Positions 48,762-59,879 of a stretch of DNA of 64,000 nt are shown piece after piece (position 1 is the stretch's first letter; the number at the start of each line of letters is the position of its first letter). The notes under the pieces are model-generated. The model worked only from the letters and a program-made list of their open reading frames with translations. It was not told the origin of the DNA and searched no databases. Position numbers and translations under genes: made by a program. Origin of the DNA: Ridgeia piscesae (taxonomy: Eukaryota > Annelida > Polychaeta > Sabellida > Siboglinidae); the NCBI GenBank assembly GCA_025642075.2, contig JAODUO010000031.1:355001-419000 (forward strand), given 5' to 3'.

Positions 48762-49494
48762 TACAAATGCCAGTGGTATCTAGTGTAAACATTTATGTTG
48801 CGAGTGGGCCATGCTGGAGCACCAAACATATTGCGAGATGTGAGGTCTGCATAAGACACACGGACAACGTCGGTCTCAATGAGTATGTCTGCAAACACAG
48901 ATGGCAGTCTGACTCCAGGCAGTGGACTGGCCTCTTCCGACCAAGACTGAAGCTTCTCTTTTTGGCTTCAGCATAATACTGATTCATGTCGAGGATATTC
49001 AAGTGTTTGCCAACCAACCACATCCAGGGCTACTTACCTCTTTGGCTGAGTTTGAATGAATGTTTGGCGAGCAGGGTTCTTTCTCAAGCCTGTGTTTTAC
49101 TCTTGTGTACAGAGTCAAAACGACCTCGGTACGATGGTCTACTCAAACTTGATTCATATGTTGTGTGCCAGTATATATGTCGTACATAATTTTTTTTACC
49201 ACAATGAGCATCTCTTTTACAAAGCAGTATTGTTCTGTCTGTGTATTTGGTTGCCTGTCTGTGGACCTATATCTCCGCTAGTTCTGATATGTGGGGCTGA
49301 AGTTTTGTCTGAGGTCTAGTGGGCTCAGTAAGGTAGTTAGTATATTTTGATTTTCTCAGGACACTACTTTTAGAGTAGACTGAATTCAAATTTTGAATAA
49401 AAAAGGTTAATTCCACAAAGTTCTTGCAAAATCTATCAGATGAAGAATGTAATTAATTCCATTTGAAATGTTCTTATAACAACTGTGTCGGTGT

Positions 49495-49645
49495 TATTCT
49501 TGATCCCACATGCTATTTCACCCCACATTCTTTCCGCTGTACCCATCAGTGGTAAGGACACGTGTCACACCAAACATTGCCAGCTTCTCGTGTTGATCCA
49601 TATGAAGTTTGTGCCCAAAATATTCCCCATGATATGGGATTGTGC
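49495..49645 (-). pseudogene. Integrase-like domain fragment B
   Basis: Minus reading gives PYHGEYFGHKLHMDQHEKLA, MFGVTRVLTTDGYSGKNVG and a stop. This is about 39 codons of an integrase-core-like domain, with an Asp in HMDQ at the expected first catalytic place and another in TDGYSG. It is homologous to fragment A at 48060-48200, 1.4 kb away. The remaining domain is missing. Confidence 0.55.
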
Positions 49646-49977
49646 ATACATTCTACTTTTTCTACTTACATTTCCAGAACTTGTCCAATAGATGCTTCAT
49701 ACAATGTATCTAAATATAAACAATGGCACTGTTATTGAATGTCTGCAGGACGACATGAATGATAAATTTTGTGAGAATAACGTTAATTTCATCAGTATAA
49801 CCTGACGATGTACATGAAGTGGATGGTGGGTGGCATGAATGTCCATAAACAGGCATTGTGGAAAAGTTGCAATCATTTGTAATTGCCATTTCAGAAACGA
49901 TGAGCAGCACATAGCTTATGTTCCCTTCACACAGTAAGACTTTGACCTTGCGAGCATGCATCACATCTGACAGATCT

Positions 49978-51250
49978 ATCTGTTGATGCGAACACAGTTG
50001 ACGAAACCACGTCCGGTCATCAGAGCTGTCCCTGACACCATCCAGCTGTTCACAAAGCCCGTGTCAAGGCTGCCTGTCAGGCCGTGTCCATCGGCAGTCA
50101 TGTGAAGTCCGACTGCCGTCACTCTCTTCACCCCTGGTCTCGTCTCTGATCGGTAGACTGAACGCCGCAAGTGGCTCAGGCCAGTGTCTTCGCTCCCTGG
50201 CGAAGATGGGCAGTTGGGAAAGTGCTTTGACCACGTCGTACGAGAATACTAAACTCGTCATTCGCTTAGTCCTCGTCAATGGGATGGTCAGTCTGAGAGG
50301 AGGTATGCCTAGACCTCCGTCCCTGTAGTCAGCACGGAAGAAGTCATAGGGCGTATCCTTTGGTAGACGGAGCGATGATCGTACTGTGGCTCGGGTAATC
50401 TGATCAAGGAACTTCAGCGATTTCTTGTGCAAGCAGCCCAGCACTACTGTATGATACAGACTGGGTAGCCAATTGCTCCGCAGAATGTTGCTGAGGCTTG
50501 AGGGGGGCTCGCATGAGCTCTTCAACCTCTCGCTGTAAATCTCGCACAGTTGAACCGATAGTGTCCGCCGCACTGACAGTATTATCCAGGTATTTATAAC
50601 TGTCTGTGATGCTCATTGCCTTCATCACCACTCTGTCTTTCCCGTGAAGGAACCCTGACGGATTACATACCCACTTCGGCCTTTTCCCGTGAACGTTGAG
50701 TCGTGTGGTTGCCGACTTCATGACGTTCAGTTTCAAACCACACTTTTCCAGGGCCATTCAATTGTTTTGAACTGGGTCTGCAATCATCTAGCTGACGTTG
50801 ATACCCCTATCTATGTGCCTTAGCACTAGATCGATCACCGAATTGAAAAGGACTGGGCTCAGCAGTGTGCCCTGTCTGATGCTACAATTCACTGAATTTT
50901 CCTGGCTGAGTGAGCCGTCCACTCGAAGCCGCGTTTTTGACCCGGTATATACTGATCTTGGCAGGCTTGGTACCTTGCTAGAGGTTTTGGTATTCCTGCA
51001 GAAGCGACTGCGAGGAATATAGAGTTGTGAGACACAGAGTCAAACGCTTTGGACACGTCTAGGAAGGCGATGCTGGTGGACTGATATCGGTTGATGTCGA
51101 CTATCACGTTACGCGGGATGTACGTGTTCTCACCGATTCCATTGCCTCGTCTAAGGGCATTTTCTCTACTGCAGCTTTGATAGTGACGTTCGACTCTTTC
51201 TGCCAAGAGACGGTGGTAAAGCCTACACAAAATCGGACCCATTGTGATAG
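49978..51250 (-). pseudogene. R2-like non-LTR retrotransposon relic
   Basis: On minus: ITMGPILCRLYHRLLAERVE, INRYQSTSIAFLDVSKAFDS (palm motif A) and later CSIRQGTLLSP-like residues. After a gap come CGLKLNVMKSATTRLNVHGK, MKAMSITDSYKYL, LPSLYHTVVLGCLHKKSLKF, LPKDTPYDFFRADYRDGGLG and VNSWMVSGTALMTGRGF. This succession is typical of R2-type RT and its C-terminal region. The catalytic FADD block should lie between about 50800 and 50760 but is deleted. Several frameshifts occur. The C-terminal CCHC and endonuclease are absent beyond 49978. Confidence 0.8.
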
Positions 51251-51879
51251 ACAATCAATATTGGACATGTGTTTGCAACATCTACTAAACAAAAATCTAC
51301 ATTCCACTGTCACTGCCATTAAACTTGTATTCCACATGGTGTCAACATAATTGCTCCTGAGCCAGACAAACAGGAAGAAGAAATGGTACGACACTGATGA
51401 GTGTGGTACATATTACAGAGATTTAACCCTGAAACCTTGATATATGTTCTGTTTGTCGCAGAATATGTTACTCCATTACTCATTAAATAATTTATTTGTT
51501 AAACTACTGTTTCCCAGTTCACAACAAAATATATTAAGTATTAAATTGGAAGGAATGCCTGTCATATCATTAGTTTCATAAATCACAAGTATATACACTA
51601 GACGAAGTACCTGAACTTAGGTTAATGTCTTCATAGACTTGTTGTGTGCCAGTCCTTCACACAGCTGAATCGCCATGTCGGTATCCAAGTGTGAGCCAGA
51701 CAAGTAGGACGCAGAAATGGTACGACACTGATGAGTGTGCTACATATTAGAGAGATTTAACTCTAAAGCTGACTGCCATGTCAACACCCAACAACCTTGA
51801 TATATGCAGTCATGTTCTGTTTGTCTCAGAATATGTTACTCCGTTACTCATAATTTATTTGTTAAGTCTTTAGTGGGTA

Positions 51880-52020
51880 GACAGCCTTCTTACTGTACAC
51901 CCTGTTGTGGGCAGACCATTTTAAGATGGCAGCTTGCCCTGTGTAGGGGGAACCCCCTCACAGTCAGTGGTGTGCCCCAAGTATTCAATGCTACTCTGCA
52001 ATAAACAACTCTTGTTGAGG
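51880..52020. mobile_element. 141-bp insertion, solo-LTR-like
   Basis: It is present between GGGTA and CGTGC in the 51.8-kb unit but absent from the paralogous place at 55113. It contains GGGGGAACCCCC and an AATAAA near its right side. The ends do not show a clear TG...CA, so the type is uncertain. Confidence 0.4.
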
Positions 52021-52870
52021 CGTGCACAAACGTTGTGTTGCTGAAGTCTGTGGAATCATCAGAAAGTGCTCGCATACTCCATCAGCAAACTGTTAAATGC
52101 AGTATTGTTTTGAACAGCAGAGATCCTTCCCCAGTCTAGCTTGATTTTGCCGAGCTAGTTTCTACCAAACACGGCTGGTTTCAAGAAAGACACTCCATCG
52201 AAAGAGGGTATGGTATAGTCAGTTCATGACTGAATGCATGATTGGGCAATTATTCCTTTGTTTCTCGTTTTGTTTGATGATGAAAGGATAAGTGAATGAA
52301 CTAAAAGGAATTGAACGAGGCCGACCCCCACACGGCCGTGCGCACCGGGTGCGTGCCAGTGTCAGGCTTTCACGAATCCATACTCGGACCATGATCATTT
52401 CGTGGCTCACCTTCATAGGCCTAACCCTCTCTCAGCCATTGAACTACAGGCGTGATAGAGTCTGGTACAAGACTCGGTAATAAAATGGTACAGAGGGACT
52501 ACTAGGAGGAGTAGCCATGTTAGACTTTGATCTGAATACACAATTGGCACCTGAATTTCCTCCAGAAAGGTAATGCATTCCCCATAGTAAGCCTGCAGTG
52601 ACACCTTAGTTGGTCTTAACTGGAATTTGGAGAGCTTGGAGTGATACGTATGTTTGCCTACCACAGACACTCAGGCTGTTGTGTCTATTTAGAAAACAAC
52701 ACGCTTACCGTCGATGTTGAACGAAACATTAAACTGTTTTTGACAAGTCTCATCACCGTCTGAACTGTAACTTGCCACCTGTGTGCGACCAGTACTGGAA
52801 CTTTTATTAATGTCTTTATTAAACTTCTTGTTTCTGAGTGCATCGCATAGCTCCGTCATCATAGTGACAT
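52021..52870 (-). pseudogene. Gypsy protease-region fragment, copy 1
   Basis: On minus, GRTQVASYSSDGDETCQKQF and NVSFNIDGKRVVF are followed by a stop and IDTTA (protease D-T-G/A region), then SVVGKHTYHSKLSKFQLRPT and IQVPIVYSDQSLTW. It is interrupted by an insertion of about 305 bp (52186-52495) and lacks the whole RT relative to copy 2; the sequence jumps from the 55150-equivalent to the 55715-equivalent. It is fused in frame with an LRR-like segment at its start (52800-52935). Confidence 0.65.
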
Positions 52871-53570
52871 CCAAATCTTCGCCATATCGGTATCCAAGTG
52901 TGAGCCAGACAAGTAGGAAGCAGAAATGGTACAACACTGATGAGTGTGTTACATATTAGAGAGTTTTAACTCTAAAGCTGAATGCCATGTCACACCCAAC
53001 AACCTTGATATATGTTCTATTTGTTGCAGACTATGTTACTCCATTACTCATTAAATAATTTATTTGTTAAACTACTGTTTCCCAGTTCACAACAAAATAT
53101 ATTAAGTATTAAATTGGAAGGAATGCCTGTTATATCATTAGTTTCATAAATCACAAGTATATACACTAGACGAAGTACCTGAACTTAGGTTAATGTCTTC
53201 ATAGACTTGTTGTGTGCCAGTCCTTCACACAGCTGAATCGCCATGTCGGTATCAAGTGTGAGCCAGACAAGTAGGAGGCAGAAATGGTACGACACTGATG
53301 AGTGTGCTACATATTAGAGAGATTTAACTCTAAAGCTGACTGCCATGTCACACCCAACAACCTTGATATATGCAGTCATGTTCTGTTTGTCTCGGCATAT
53401 GTTACTCCATTACTTAACAAATAATCTTTCTGTTAAACTGCTGTTTCCCAGTTCACAACAAAATATGTCGTAGAGCTGCTTCATCATAGTGACATCCAAG
53501 TGTGAGCCAGACAAGTAGGAAGAAGAAATGGTACTGACGAGTATGTTACATATTAGAGAAATTTAACTCG

Positions 53571-54643
53571 TAAGTTTTGAAAAGATGTGTTTTCGATGCT
53601 GTCTTGAAGATACTGATTGTTGCACTGGCTCTGATGTTGTTATACTTACAATAGGAGATAGGTTGAAATGTTGAAAAACCCTGTCGCATTAAAAGATTAA
53701 AAATAATGGCCAAGTCAGATTTTCGCTTCTTCATCAACATCAGTGGCTGCATGAAACGGATGCATTCTTCCAGACAGCAAGTAGAAACATTTCATCCAAC
53801 CACCCAGCTTAATCTTTCCTACAGACAGCAAGTAGAAACACTTCATCCAACCCAGCTGAATCATTAGTTAATTAAGAGGTTGTGTTCGTGCATTTTATTT
53901 TAATTACATTTCCTAAATAATATACTGCTGAAATAAACATTAACTAAATAATAACCAAACCAGAGATAGCAAACTGAAATATATACAGTACTACAACAAA
54001 TGGAGATTAATTGAAACATTTAAATTAGTATTAGATGTTGATAATTTCTCTCGACCACGTCTACAGCGACACGGTCTGTCACAGATGACAAATCTGACTG
54101 GCCAAGTCTTCTTCATCAGTCACCAACGTCAGTAGCAACCTCAAATGGATGTTTTCCTCCAGACAGCAAATAGAAACATCCAACCACCCAGGTTAATCAT
54201 TAGTTAACTAAGTAATTGATTTTATGTAGTAATAACAATTAATAAATCATACATATCGATCTGTTAGATTGGCAATAACTTGCACACAGCTAATTGTGAC
54301 CCAGTTGGCCTTGAGCAAACACCTCAGTGTGGACAGTACAACCGTGCGATATAGTGCTAGGCCTGAATGAAATCTCACCACATATACATGTTGAACATGG
54401 GGGAGCAGGAGAAAAAAATATATATATAGCATAGATTCAATATTCCATAGCAGTACCTGTTAATTCAATTACTGACGTACATGACATTTTTAGAAGTTGT
54501 TTTAGTTAAATAAGCATTTTATATTTTTGAAAGATGGAAAACATTCATTGGCACATGGTAGGCGCTCCCTTAGTTCCGTCTGATGAAGGCTGATATGTAG
54601 TTTGAGAAGGCTTTTGGTTGAATGTAAACAACAGTATTTTAGT
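53571..54643. repeat. 1,073-bp duplicate, twin of 46289-47361
   Basis: It is embedded inside the unit array at 53.4 kb: the left joint is after TTTAACTCG and the right joint before TACTGAAAG. It carries the same kinase-like relics on minus (53710-53850, 54057-54197, 54265-54387). Confidence 0.9.
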
Positions 54644-55084
54644 ACTGAAAGCTGAGTGCCAAGTTACACCTAACAACCTTGATATATGTTCTATTTGTTG
54701 CAGACTATGTTACTCCATTACTCATCAAATCATTTATTAGTTAAACTGCTGTCTCTCAGTTCACAACAAAATGTATTAAATTGGAAGGAATGCCTGTTAT
54801 ATCATTAGTTTCATAAATCACAAGTATATACACTAGACGAAGTACCTGAACTTAGGTTAATGTCTTCATAGACTTGTTGTGTGCCAGTCCTTCACACAGC
54901 TGAATCGCCATGTCGGTATCCAAGTGTGAGCCAGACAAGTAGGACGCAGAAATGGTACAGCACTGATGAGTGTGCTACATATTAGAGAGATTTAACTCTA
55001 AAGCTGACTGCCATGTCACACCCAACAACAACCTTGATATATGCAGTCATGTTCTGTTTGTCTCAGAATATGTTACTCCGTTAC

Positions 55085-56140
55085 TCATAATTTATTTGTT
55101 AACTCTTTAGTGGGTACGTGCACAACCGTTGTGTTGCTGAATCTGTGGAACACCTGCCTGAGAACGTCATAATGTTCAGCTTCAGTTTTGGAGCAAACCA
55201 TGATGTCATCAATGTAACACATCACACCCTCAACACCCTTGAGCATTTCATCCATAACTCTCTGGAAAATCTGTGCAGCTGTTTTGATGCCAAAAGGCAA
55301 CCTTTCACACTCTAGAAACCCACAAGAGTGTCGAGTGTGAGTAGGGCTTTGGATCTCTCACTCAACTTTAGTTGTTGGAAGGTATCTGTCAAATCAATCC
55401 TTGAGAAATACTTGCCTCACTTAACTGCGCAAACAAGTCTTGTGCTGAGGGAAGAGGATACTGATCACCACCCAGAACCTGATTTACATTGACCACCCAG
55501 CCTGAGATTACCTGCTTCACAACAGTGAAGTGTGGACTACCCATTCACTTAATTTCACTGGTGAAAACGAGCCCTTCTTGTCAGTTCCAGCCTTAATTGA
55601 GCTTTGATTTTGTCCCTATTTGTGAGAAGAACCTGATATGCCTTCTTGAAGATAGGCTGAACATCATCTGAGTTATGAACAACTGTTTCAAAACCCAGAA
55701 TATCCCCAGGATCATCAGAGAAAAAGCTCGCGTACTCTGTCAGCAAACTGTCAAGTGCAGCATTGTTTTGAACAGCAAAGATCCTTCCCTAGTCTAGCTT
55801 GATTTTGCCGAACCAGTTTCTACCAAACAAGGCTGGTTTATCACCCTCCTACGATGAGTGGCAACGTTAGACTTTGACCTGAATACACAACTGGCACCTG
55901 GATTTCCCCCAGTAAGCTAATGCTTTCCCTGTTGTAAGCCTGCACTGACACCTTACTTGGTCTTAACGGGAATTTGGAAAACTTGCAGCGAATATATGTT
56001 TGCCTACCACGGACACTGTGTCTATTTTGAAAACAACATGCTTACCATTGATGTTGACCGAAACATTGAACTGTTTTTGACAGTCTCATCAATATCTCCA
56101 ACGTCCAAACTGTCACTTGCCACCTGTGTGTGACCAGTAC
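55085..56140 (-). pseudogene. Gypsy protease-RT fragment, copy 2
   Basis: On minus: SSGTGHTQVASDSLDVGD, VSVVGKQTYI-like protease residues, EIQVPVVYSGQSLTLPLIV, LLTEYASFFSDDPGDILGFE and KAYQVLLTNRDKIKAQL. Then in other frames come KYFSRIDLTDTFQQL and MPFGIKTAAQIFQRVMDEML, with YIDD at about 55206-55195 and KTEAEHYDVLRQVF. It stops abruptly in array sequence at about 55110. The RT catalytic box is intact, but frameshifts and stops precede it. The C-terminal RT, RNase H and integrase are missing. Confidence 0.75.
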
Positions 56141-57439
56141 CTGAACTTAGGTTAATGTCTTCATAGACTTGTTGTGTGCCAGTCCTTCACACAGCTGAAT
56201 CGCCATGTCGGTATCCAAGTGTGAGCCAGACAAGTAGGACGCAGAAATGGTACAGCACTGATGAGTGTGCTACATATTAGAGAGATTTAACTCTAAAGCT
56301 GACTGCCAACAACCTTAATATATGCAGTTATGTTCTCTTTGTCTCAGCATATGTTACTCCATTACTTAACAAATAATCTTTCTGTTAAACTGTTTCCCAG
56401 TTCACAACAAAATATGTCGTAGAGCTGCTTCATCATAGTGACATCCAAGTGTAAGCCAGACAAACAGGAAGAAGAAATGGTACTGACGAGTATGTTACAT
56501 ATTAGAGAAATTTAACTCTAAAGCTGAATGCCAAGTTACACCTAACAACCTTGATATATGTTCTATTTGTTGCAGACTATGTTACTCCATTACTCATCAA
56601 ATCATTTATTAGTTAAACTGCTGTCTCTCAGTTCACAACAAAATGTATTAAATTGGAAGGAATGCCTGTCATATCATTAGTTTCATAAATCACAAGTATA
56701 TACACTAGACGAAGTACCTGAACTTACGTTAATGTCTTCATAGACTTGTTGTGTGCCAGTCCTTCACACAGCTGAATCACCATGTCGGTATCCAAGTGTG
56801 AGCCAGACAAGTAGGACGCAGAAATGGTACGACACTGATGAGTGTGCTACATATTAGAGAGATTTAACTCTAAAGCTGACTGCCATGTCACACCCAACAA
56901 CAACCTTGATATATGCAGTCATGTTCTGTTTGTCTCAGAATATGTTACTCAGTTACACAGTTCACAACAACATATATTAACGTGCTAAATTTAAAGGAAT
57001 GCCTGTCATAACAAACAAAACTTGTCACTGTCACAAAATATACACAAACACACTTGTTACCTTCCTGATTTAAGCAATGGCATGAATTTAATAGTCTAAG
57101 CTTGTTGTCTGGCCTTGGGGCTGTTTAACACAGCCTGAGCGGGGTTCAAAATGCATGGATGTATAGTTGATCTATAGTTGAGAAAATGCCCAAGACCTGT
57201 CAAATTATTGCATCACAGTAAAATTGTTTGTCGTATTTCTGGGGCTGCAAATATTTCCTCTCCGTCCTGTCACCTTCATGTACTCGTACTGCTGGACGTC
57301 CACCACCACTTGCAGTCTGTCTTTCACTCCCGTTTCCATGGTTACACACATCTGTGTGAGCCTCATCTACGGTGTCTGCTCCTCTCCCTGCAACTTGCCA
57401 CCATCCAGTTGACACTACAAGCTCTACTTGCTGAGTGCC

Positions 57440-57640
57440 ACATAGTCGAGGACCAGCCCACACATTGATTCAATGACAAAGCATGCACCAATCATGGATG
57501 AATGTCCCTTGATGTGTCACGTGGACCACTGGTCGCATCATGCATGTCTTCGTACCGCCTGTACGATGGAGTGGACATTCTTCAAGTTGACTGCGGCTGG
57601 ACCATGAATCACCAATATTGTTGGCACGGCTTCTACCGTG
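57440..57640 (-). pseudogene. Mutator-like transposase fragment, copy 3
   Basis: On minus the DAT-GPRDTS block (frame 1) and KGHSSMIGACFVIESMCGLV, LDYVALSK, then a stop (frame 2) correspond to the DATWxxRGHSSxxGxxxVIxxxxGLVLDYxVLSKxC region of MULE transposases, just upstream of the part preserved at 37.6 and 39.5 kb. It is not a close copy of those. Residues further along in 57200-57440 are coding-like but unassigned. Confidence 0.55.
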
Positions 57641-57689
57641 TGACACCCCATTTCTTCACCAGGACACTTCTGTCTATTTATTAACAATT

Positions 57690-58555
57690 TGATTTACTGA
57701 ATTTGGTGACACGAATGGCAATTTTTATGTGTACACATTTTTTTTTATTTGTTCATGAAACATATTCTGGCATAAATTGCAAAGCCTTGTAAGGCTATGA
57801 ATGTGTAACTTTCCTTTCACTGTTATGATGTATGGCAAGTTGTATTTGAAACTTCCAGGGGCGTGGTCATGGCCTAGGTTCATTATCTGATCTTCTTTAA
57901 TTAAAGTGTTGGATGTTATGTATAACATGCTGTCAGTGCTAGTGTCACTGACACTTTCAGAATATAATGTTACTGCAAGATCCAATTAATTTTAATGCTA
58001 ATATTGTTACTAACAATTACAATTACCTGGTACATGTCCATCTGATTACACCACACATAGTTCACATCATATCATTGTTACGATAACAGTTTAGATACCG
58101 GTGCATTGGGCATCGTGTTAGTTAAACATTGCAATTTTATATGACATGTACACTTTCAAAACTGTGTGTGTTGCTGGTGCGCTGTCTTGGCACCACAGAC
58201 CATTACAGAGAGCAATGCAGTAATGGTTCCTCTCATGGAGAACATCTATTAGTAACAACTTTTCTTCCACTTCCATCACGGCTTAGCCATTTTCGCTACA
58301 ACCGGGTGTTGAACCGGTTCTTGCGGAACGTTACCAGAGTTGATGTAACTTGAGCCGATGACACTTACCGTTTACACTGATTCTTATCTTCATTGATTAC
58401 TGTTTCCTGTAACTATGTTACACCAGACAGCTTCTTTGCATTCTGCTTGTTTTTCAAATTTTATTTCATAAGCCTGGATGGATTCTTTAATACATAAACT
58501 AACTCAATAACTCCTAACATTACATATCCTGTAATTCCTAATTCTGATATATAGG
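57690..58555. other. No gene recognised
   Basis: AT-rich spacer. A minus ORF ends at 57725 without motif, and no repeat ends are visible. Confidence 0.4.
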
Positions 58556-58559
58556 TGGT

Positions 58560-59500
58560 GTCCCAATGTAGTTAGTTCATTTCTTTTATATACTATGCAC
58601 CTTGCAGTTAAACACATTTACAGTATAACCAAATCCAGAAGAGCTTTCCAGACTGTTCTTTGCTGATTTCTTTGTGCTGTCTATATTGATGACTCCAGTA
58701 TTTGGCTTCTCTGTGGGTCCTCCCGTGAATCTAGTTTAAATAGTTGCAACCTGTTCCACTACCAAGAGATCGAAGCAGGTTCTTAGAGAACACTGCTGCG
58801 AGACCATCTCTCATATATCTTCTTTCCCAACAAAGTATCCCCACAAATCTGTTAATCCAATTCCTTCTTCACACATCTGCTCAACGATAGCATTGATTGC
58901 CATCCTCTTGCAGTTTCTAGATATTGCTCCCCTTCCTCACGTTACTGGCAAGATTCCTGAGAAAATAATATGTTCAACTGGTCTTTTTTAAGCTTTCCCT
59001 CCCTGTCTGCATTGTTCGTCTAGTATAGATCCTCCCTGGCCATGCCCCAATATGTTCTCTACCCTGCTCTGTCCTAGCCCCTGGAAGACAAACAACAACA
59101 ATCACTGCCTCAAAGTAGCTCCTTCGGTTTGCATCTACCATGGTCGTTGACTTCCCCCTGGCGCCGTCTCTGTTGTTCCTTTCTTTCCTGCTTCTTTTCT
59201 TCCAGTCAATGTCATCATCCCTTCCTCCTTCTCTACTGTCACTTTCTCCCCTGTCATTTTCCTGTATGTCATGCTTTCTGTCTTTCTCCATTTTTACCCT
59301 TGCAATCACCTTCCCTCCTCTCAGTCTCATTCCCTCATCCATCTTGTCACTACATTGCTCCTTCCTGTCTCTCTCCCTGTCAGCGCTCTCTATTCCACCT
59401 GTTGCCTTGATCATTCTCAAATCCAACCTCTTCACAATATTGGTTAGTCTAGCTATCCACCTTCCAACATCCCACACACTGAAAAGTAAACCCTACCTTC
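58560..59500 (-). pseudogene. CR1-like LINE ORF1 (esterase-like) and endonuclease start
   Basis: On minus from about 59477: MRLRGGKVIARVKMEK, a charged linker, then FEAVIVVVCLPGARTEQGRE (block of the esterase-like ORF1 domain). After a stop come LRNLASN, DGNQCYR, RFVGILCWE, YMRDG and AAVFSKNLLRSLGSGTGCNY, matching the end of that domain. Near 58640-58560 ELGITGYVM recalls the start of the LINE endonuclease. The first 167 codons are open, the rest is broken. It is homologous to the plus-strand relic at 22490-23100. Confidence 0.65.
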
Positions 59501-59879
59501 ATTGTCTCTGCCCAAGTGTTTCCGCATCCAGACAAGGCAAAATCCACCAAGCTGTGAGTGGCAGTGGTCACACACCAAGTGCCTCCTTCCTTCACTTGCC
59601 CCTTGCAAGGCGCCAAATGAGGATTACTCAAAAGTAACGTAGTCGGTATACTATCTTAGTCTTTAGACAAACTGTTTATTGTGAACAGCAGCTACAGCAC
59701 ACTTTATGTTTTACAGATATTCATTTCACAACAGACTACCTACACTACTGCTATGAATATATTATCTTATGTATGTCGCTGTTACGCTTATTACTTTATC
59801 TCTTTCTATATGTTTCTATAAATAATGAGGTTCTTTAAATTTTATTTACACTTATTGAAGGCTAGATTATCAACTTTTA

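Larger units (their letters stand above)
51340..57020 (-). repeat. Tandem array of about nine exon-bearing units (LRR-like)
   Basis: Head-to-tail units start on plus with AACCTTGATATATG at about 51436, 51791, 53000, 53360, 54672, 55031, 56310, 56550 and 56903. Most are 240-370 bp; two are enlarged by gypsy fragments and one by the 1,073-bp kinase duplicate. On minus, type-A units contain a 116-117-bp exon-like segment (51611-51727, 53179-53294, 54846-54962, 56718-56834; gypsy-joined near 56140-56257) starting after ACACTCATCAG and ending TTCAG before GTAC. It reads SYLSGSHLDTDMAIQLCEGL and AHNKSMKTL, then a stop one base before NLSS would be restored. Type-B units (53463-53545, 56418-56500) read SGSHLDVTMMKQLYD, and 52800-52935 reads LDVTMMTELCDALRN. 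The L..ALxxNKSxKTLxLS pattern resembles ribonuclease-inhibitor-type leucine-rich repeats. The family assignment is inferred, and no unit is provably functional. Confidence 0.55.
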
